From Symmachiella dynata (GTDB taxonomy: Bacteria; Planctomycetota; Planctomycetia; Planctomycetales; Planctomycetaceae), in assembly GCF_007747995.1 (NCBI RefSeq), contig NZ_CP036276.1:5322001-5386000 (forward strand): a DNA stretch of 64,000 nt, written 5' to 3'. The position numbers were made by a program, and so were the translations under genes. The notes beneath the pieces are model-generated. The model worked only from the letters and a program-made list of their open reading frames with translations. It did no database searches and was not told where the DNA came from. This document shows, piece after piece, positions 62,037 to 64,000 of the stretch (its first letter is position 1; every line of letters begins with the position of its first letter).

Positions 62037-64000
62037 ATGGTTCGGGGTTTTTCGGAGAAGTTAAAATCGTCTGCACTGCTCATCGGCGCATGCGTTGTGT
62101 CGTTGCTCATGACCACGCCGCTCTCGGCCGCGGATGAAAAAGAAGCCCCCACCCCCGTCGACTTCGGCCGCCAAATCCGCCCCATCCTGGCCAAGCGCTG
62201 TTTCGCTTGCCATGGTCCCGATGTGGCTGAATCGGGTCTGCGATTGAATGATCCGGAATCGGTCTTTGCCGAATTGGATTCCGGTGAATTGGGCATCGTG
62301 CCCGGTAAACCGGAAGAAAGCGAATTGCTGCGACGGATCGCCACCGACGATGAAATCGAGCGGATGCCCCCCGAAGAGAAGCCGCTCCCGGCAGAAGAGA
62401 TCGCCCTGATTCGTCGTTGGATTTCCGAAGGGGCTGCGTGGGACAAACATTGGGCGTTTCAACCCATCCAACATCCCCAGCCACCGGTTGTCAAAAACAG
62501 CGAGTGGGTCCGAAATCCGATCGATGCTTTTATCTTGGCGCGGCTTGAAACGAACGGCCTGAGCCCTGCGCCGCCGGCCGACAAACTCGCGTTGTTGCGT
62601 CGCGTCTACTATGACCTGACCGGACTACCGCCCACCCCTGATGAAGTCACAGCGTTTCTCGCGGACACCGCGCCCGATGCCTATGAAAAAGTGGTCGACC
62701 GGCTGTTGGCCTCACCCCGTTACGGCGAACGCTGGGCGCGGCATTGGCTGGATCTGGTGCGCTATGCGGAAACCAATAGCTACGAGCGCGACGGTGATAA
62801 GCCGAATGCATGGCGGTACCGCGACTACGTCATCCGCAGCCTCAATGATGATAAACCATACGACCGGTTTTTGACCGAGCAACTCGCCGGCGACGAATTG
62901 CCCGATGCATCCGCTGAGACGATTATCGCCACCGGCTACTACCGGTTAGGCTTGTGGGATGACGAACCGGTCGACCGCGAACAGGCGTACTACGATGAGT
63001 TGGATGATATTCTCACCACCACCAGCCAAGTCATGTTGGGCCTGACCGTCAATTGCGCACGGTGCCACGATCACAAGATCGATCCGATTCCACAGACCGA
63101 CTATTACAGCCTGTTGTCCTTCTTCGAAGGCGTCCCCTCCTACGGCATCCGCAGCGATCAACTTTCGTACAATCAAACGGACATCTCTTCTCCCGAATTG
63201 GCAACGCAACATGCGGAGTTGGACCGGCAGAAGAAAGCGGTCCGTGAAAAGATGCAGCCGATCGAGCAAGCGGGCATCGTCAAAATGTCCGCCCCCGATC
63301 AACGCCAATCCGAAGGCCGCGGCCGTCAGAAATTACTCGACGAAAAGCTCAAGGATTATCTCGACGAATCCGCCTGGGCAGAATACTCATCGCTCAAAAG
63401 CGAACTCGACAAACTCAATGCGATCAAATTACCTCCCCGCGAATCGGCCCTGTCGGTCGCCCGTTGTAATCCGCGGCCCCCGCAATCCCACGTGCTGATG
63501 CGAGGCAACGTGCATGCCAAAGGGGAAGAGGTTGCCCCGGGTTTTCCGACGATCCTCAATGCACCCGTGCCAGAGATCCCCGTCGCTCCCGAAGGGGCCA
63601 AGACCTCTGGCCGTCGCACAGTGTTGGCCGAGTGGATCACTTCGCCGGACAACATCATGACCTCCCGCGTGATCGCCAATCGTATCTGGCAACATCATTT
63701 CGGCCGCGGCATCGTACGCAGCACTAATAACTTCGGTCTGCTGGGCGATGCCCCCACGCATCCGCTGCTGTTGGACTGGTTGGCCACCGAACTGGTCGCC
63801 GGGGATTGGCGACTGAAGCCGTTGCACAAAACCATCATGATGTCGGCCGCCTATCAAATGTCCTCGCAAGGCAATCCACAAGGCTTGTCTCGCGACCCGC
63901 GTAACGATCTGTTCTGGCGGTTTGATATGCGGCGGTTGAGCGCCGAGGAATTACGTGATTCGATCCATGCGGTCAACGGCCGGTTGAATTTGCAAATGTA
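62037..64000 (+). CDS. PSCyt1 / DUF1549 / DUF1553 exported protein (cut off by the window end)
   Basis: A 654-codon fragment without a stop; the C-terminal part lies beyond the window. Signal peptide (about 1-31, ending LSAADE). PSCyt1-type heme segment with CFACH (55-59). DUF1549 (about 150-350) with YYDLTGLPPTPDEV and NCARCHDHKIDPIPQ. The start of DUF1553 with NRIWQHHFGRGIV and RLSAEELRDSI. The ATG at 62037 has GGGAGATC upstream. It is the second member of this family in the window. A DUF1501 partner would be expected downstream, outside the window. Confidence 0.93.
   Translation, partial: MVRGFSEKLKSSALLIGACVVSLLMTTPLSAADEKEAPTPVDFGRQIRPILAKRCFACHGPDVAESGLRLNDPESVFAELDSGELGIVPGKPEESELLRRIATDDEIERMPPEEKPLPAEEIALIRRWISEGAAWDKHWAFQPIQHPQPPVVKNSEWVRNPIDAFILARLETNGLSPAPPADKLALLRRVYYDLTGLPPTPDEVTAFLADTAPDAYEKVVDRLLASPRYGERWARHWLDLVRYAETNSYERDGDKPNAWRYRDYVIRSLNDDKPYDRFLTEQLAGDELPDASAETIIATGYYRLGLWDDEPVDREQAYYDELDDILTTTSQVMLGLTVNCARCHDHKIDPIPQTDYYSLLSFFEGVPSYGIRSDQLSYNQTDISSPELATQHAELDRQKKAVREKMQPIEQAGIVKMSAPDQRQSEGRGRQKLLDEKLKDYLDESAWAEYSSLKSELDKLNAIKLPPRESALSVARCNPRPPQSHVLMRGNVHAKGEEVAPGFPTILNAPVPEIPVAPEGAKTSGRRTVLAEWITSPDNIMTSRVIANRIWQHHFGRGIVRSTNNFGLLGDAPTHPLLLDWLATELVAGDWRLKPLHKTIMMSAAYQMSSQGNPQGLSRDPRNDLFWRFDMRRLSAEELRDSIHAVNGRLNLQM

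Overview
The window looks like a chromosomal segment of a planctomycete (Planctomycetota, probably Planctomycetales). The evidence is the set of families present: a DUF1501 protein beside a giant PSCyt1/DUF1549/DUF1553 protein, a second PSCyt1/DUF1549/DUF1553 protein running off the right edge, a DUF1559 prepilin-like protein, a TIGR03009-type protein, a GYF-like three-repeat membrane protein, PQQ/EF-hand and DUF6807-type proteins, two membrane Ser/Thr kinases, and many secreted proteins. No phage, integrase, transposase, rRNA, convincing tRNA or CRISPR array was seen.

Layout. 0-6 kb: a secreted isoaspartyl-methyltransferase-like protein with an extra beta-rich domain, then an AsmA-like protein and a GT39-like glycosyltransferase in one minus-strand operon. 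6-8 kb: an MFS transporter with a good terminator. 8-12.4 kb: cheA-cheW-cheB on the minus strand, without cheR or a receptor nearby. 13-15.7 kb: a two-domain M16 peptidase. 15.8-22.5 kb: the giant cytochrome/WD40/DUF1549/DUF1553 protein and its DUF1501 partner. 23-28.3 kb: GYF-like protein, Gfo/Idh/MocA oxidoreductase, glutamine-dependent NAD synthetase and two tandem paralogous mini membrane proteins. 28.4-37.4 kb: secreted and envelope proteins (a Cys-rich peptide, DUF1559, PQQ/EF-hand, a Cys-rich beta-barrel candidate, TIGR03009-like, OmpA lipoprotein, a coiled-coil protein). 37.7-42.2 kb: a phospho-signalling cluster (FHA, small membrane coiled coil, membrane Ser/Thr kinase, membrane protein). 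42.4-48.4 kb: a HEPN-like protein, a TIGR04283-type glycosyltransferase, LarC with a His/Asp tail, and Tex. 48.6-53.2 kb: a small multi-spanning membrane protein, a sensor kinase/ANTAR regulator operon, and a divergent BON/cytochrome c operon. 53.3-61.8 kb: a HExxH protein, a DUF6807-like protein, and a minus-strand run of LRR protein, CX5R phosphatase, membrane Ser/Thr kinase, membrane protein and squalene-cyclase-fold protein. 62-64 kb: the partial PSCyt1/DUF1549/DUF1553 gene.

Two non-coding observations stand out. First, the gap between the ANTAR operon and the BON/cytochrome operon carries intrinsic terminators in the presumed 5' leaders of both. On the BON side a near-consensus promoter is followed by a long hexaloop hairpin, a second hairpin that overlaps the terminator, and then the terminator. 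ANTAR proteins are RNA-binding antiterminators, so this may be a local antitermination circuit or a free small RNA. Second, several families of palindromic repeats are dispersed between genes. All five convergent gaps of 150 bp or more carry one, and one family shows compensatory stem changes between copies, so they probably act as RNA-level structures such as bidirectional terminators.
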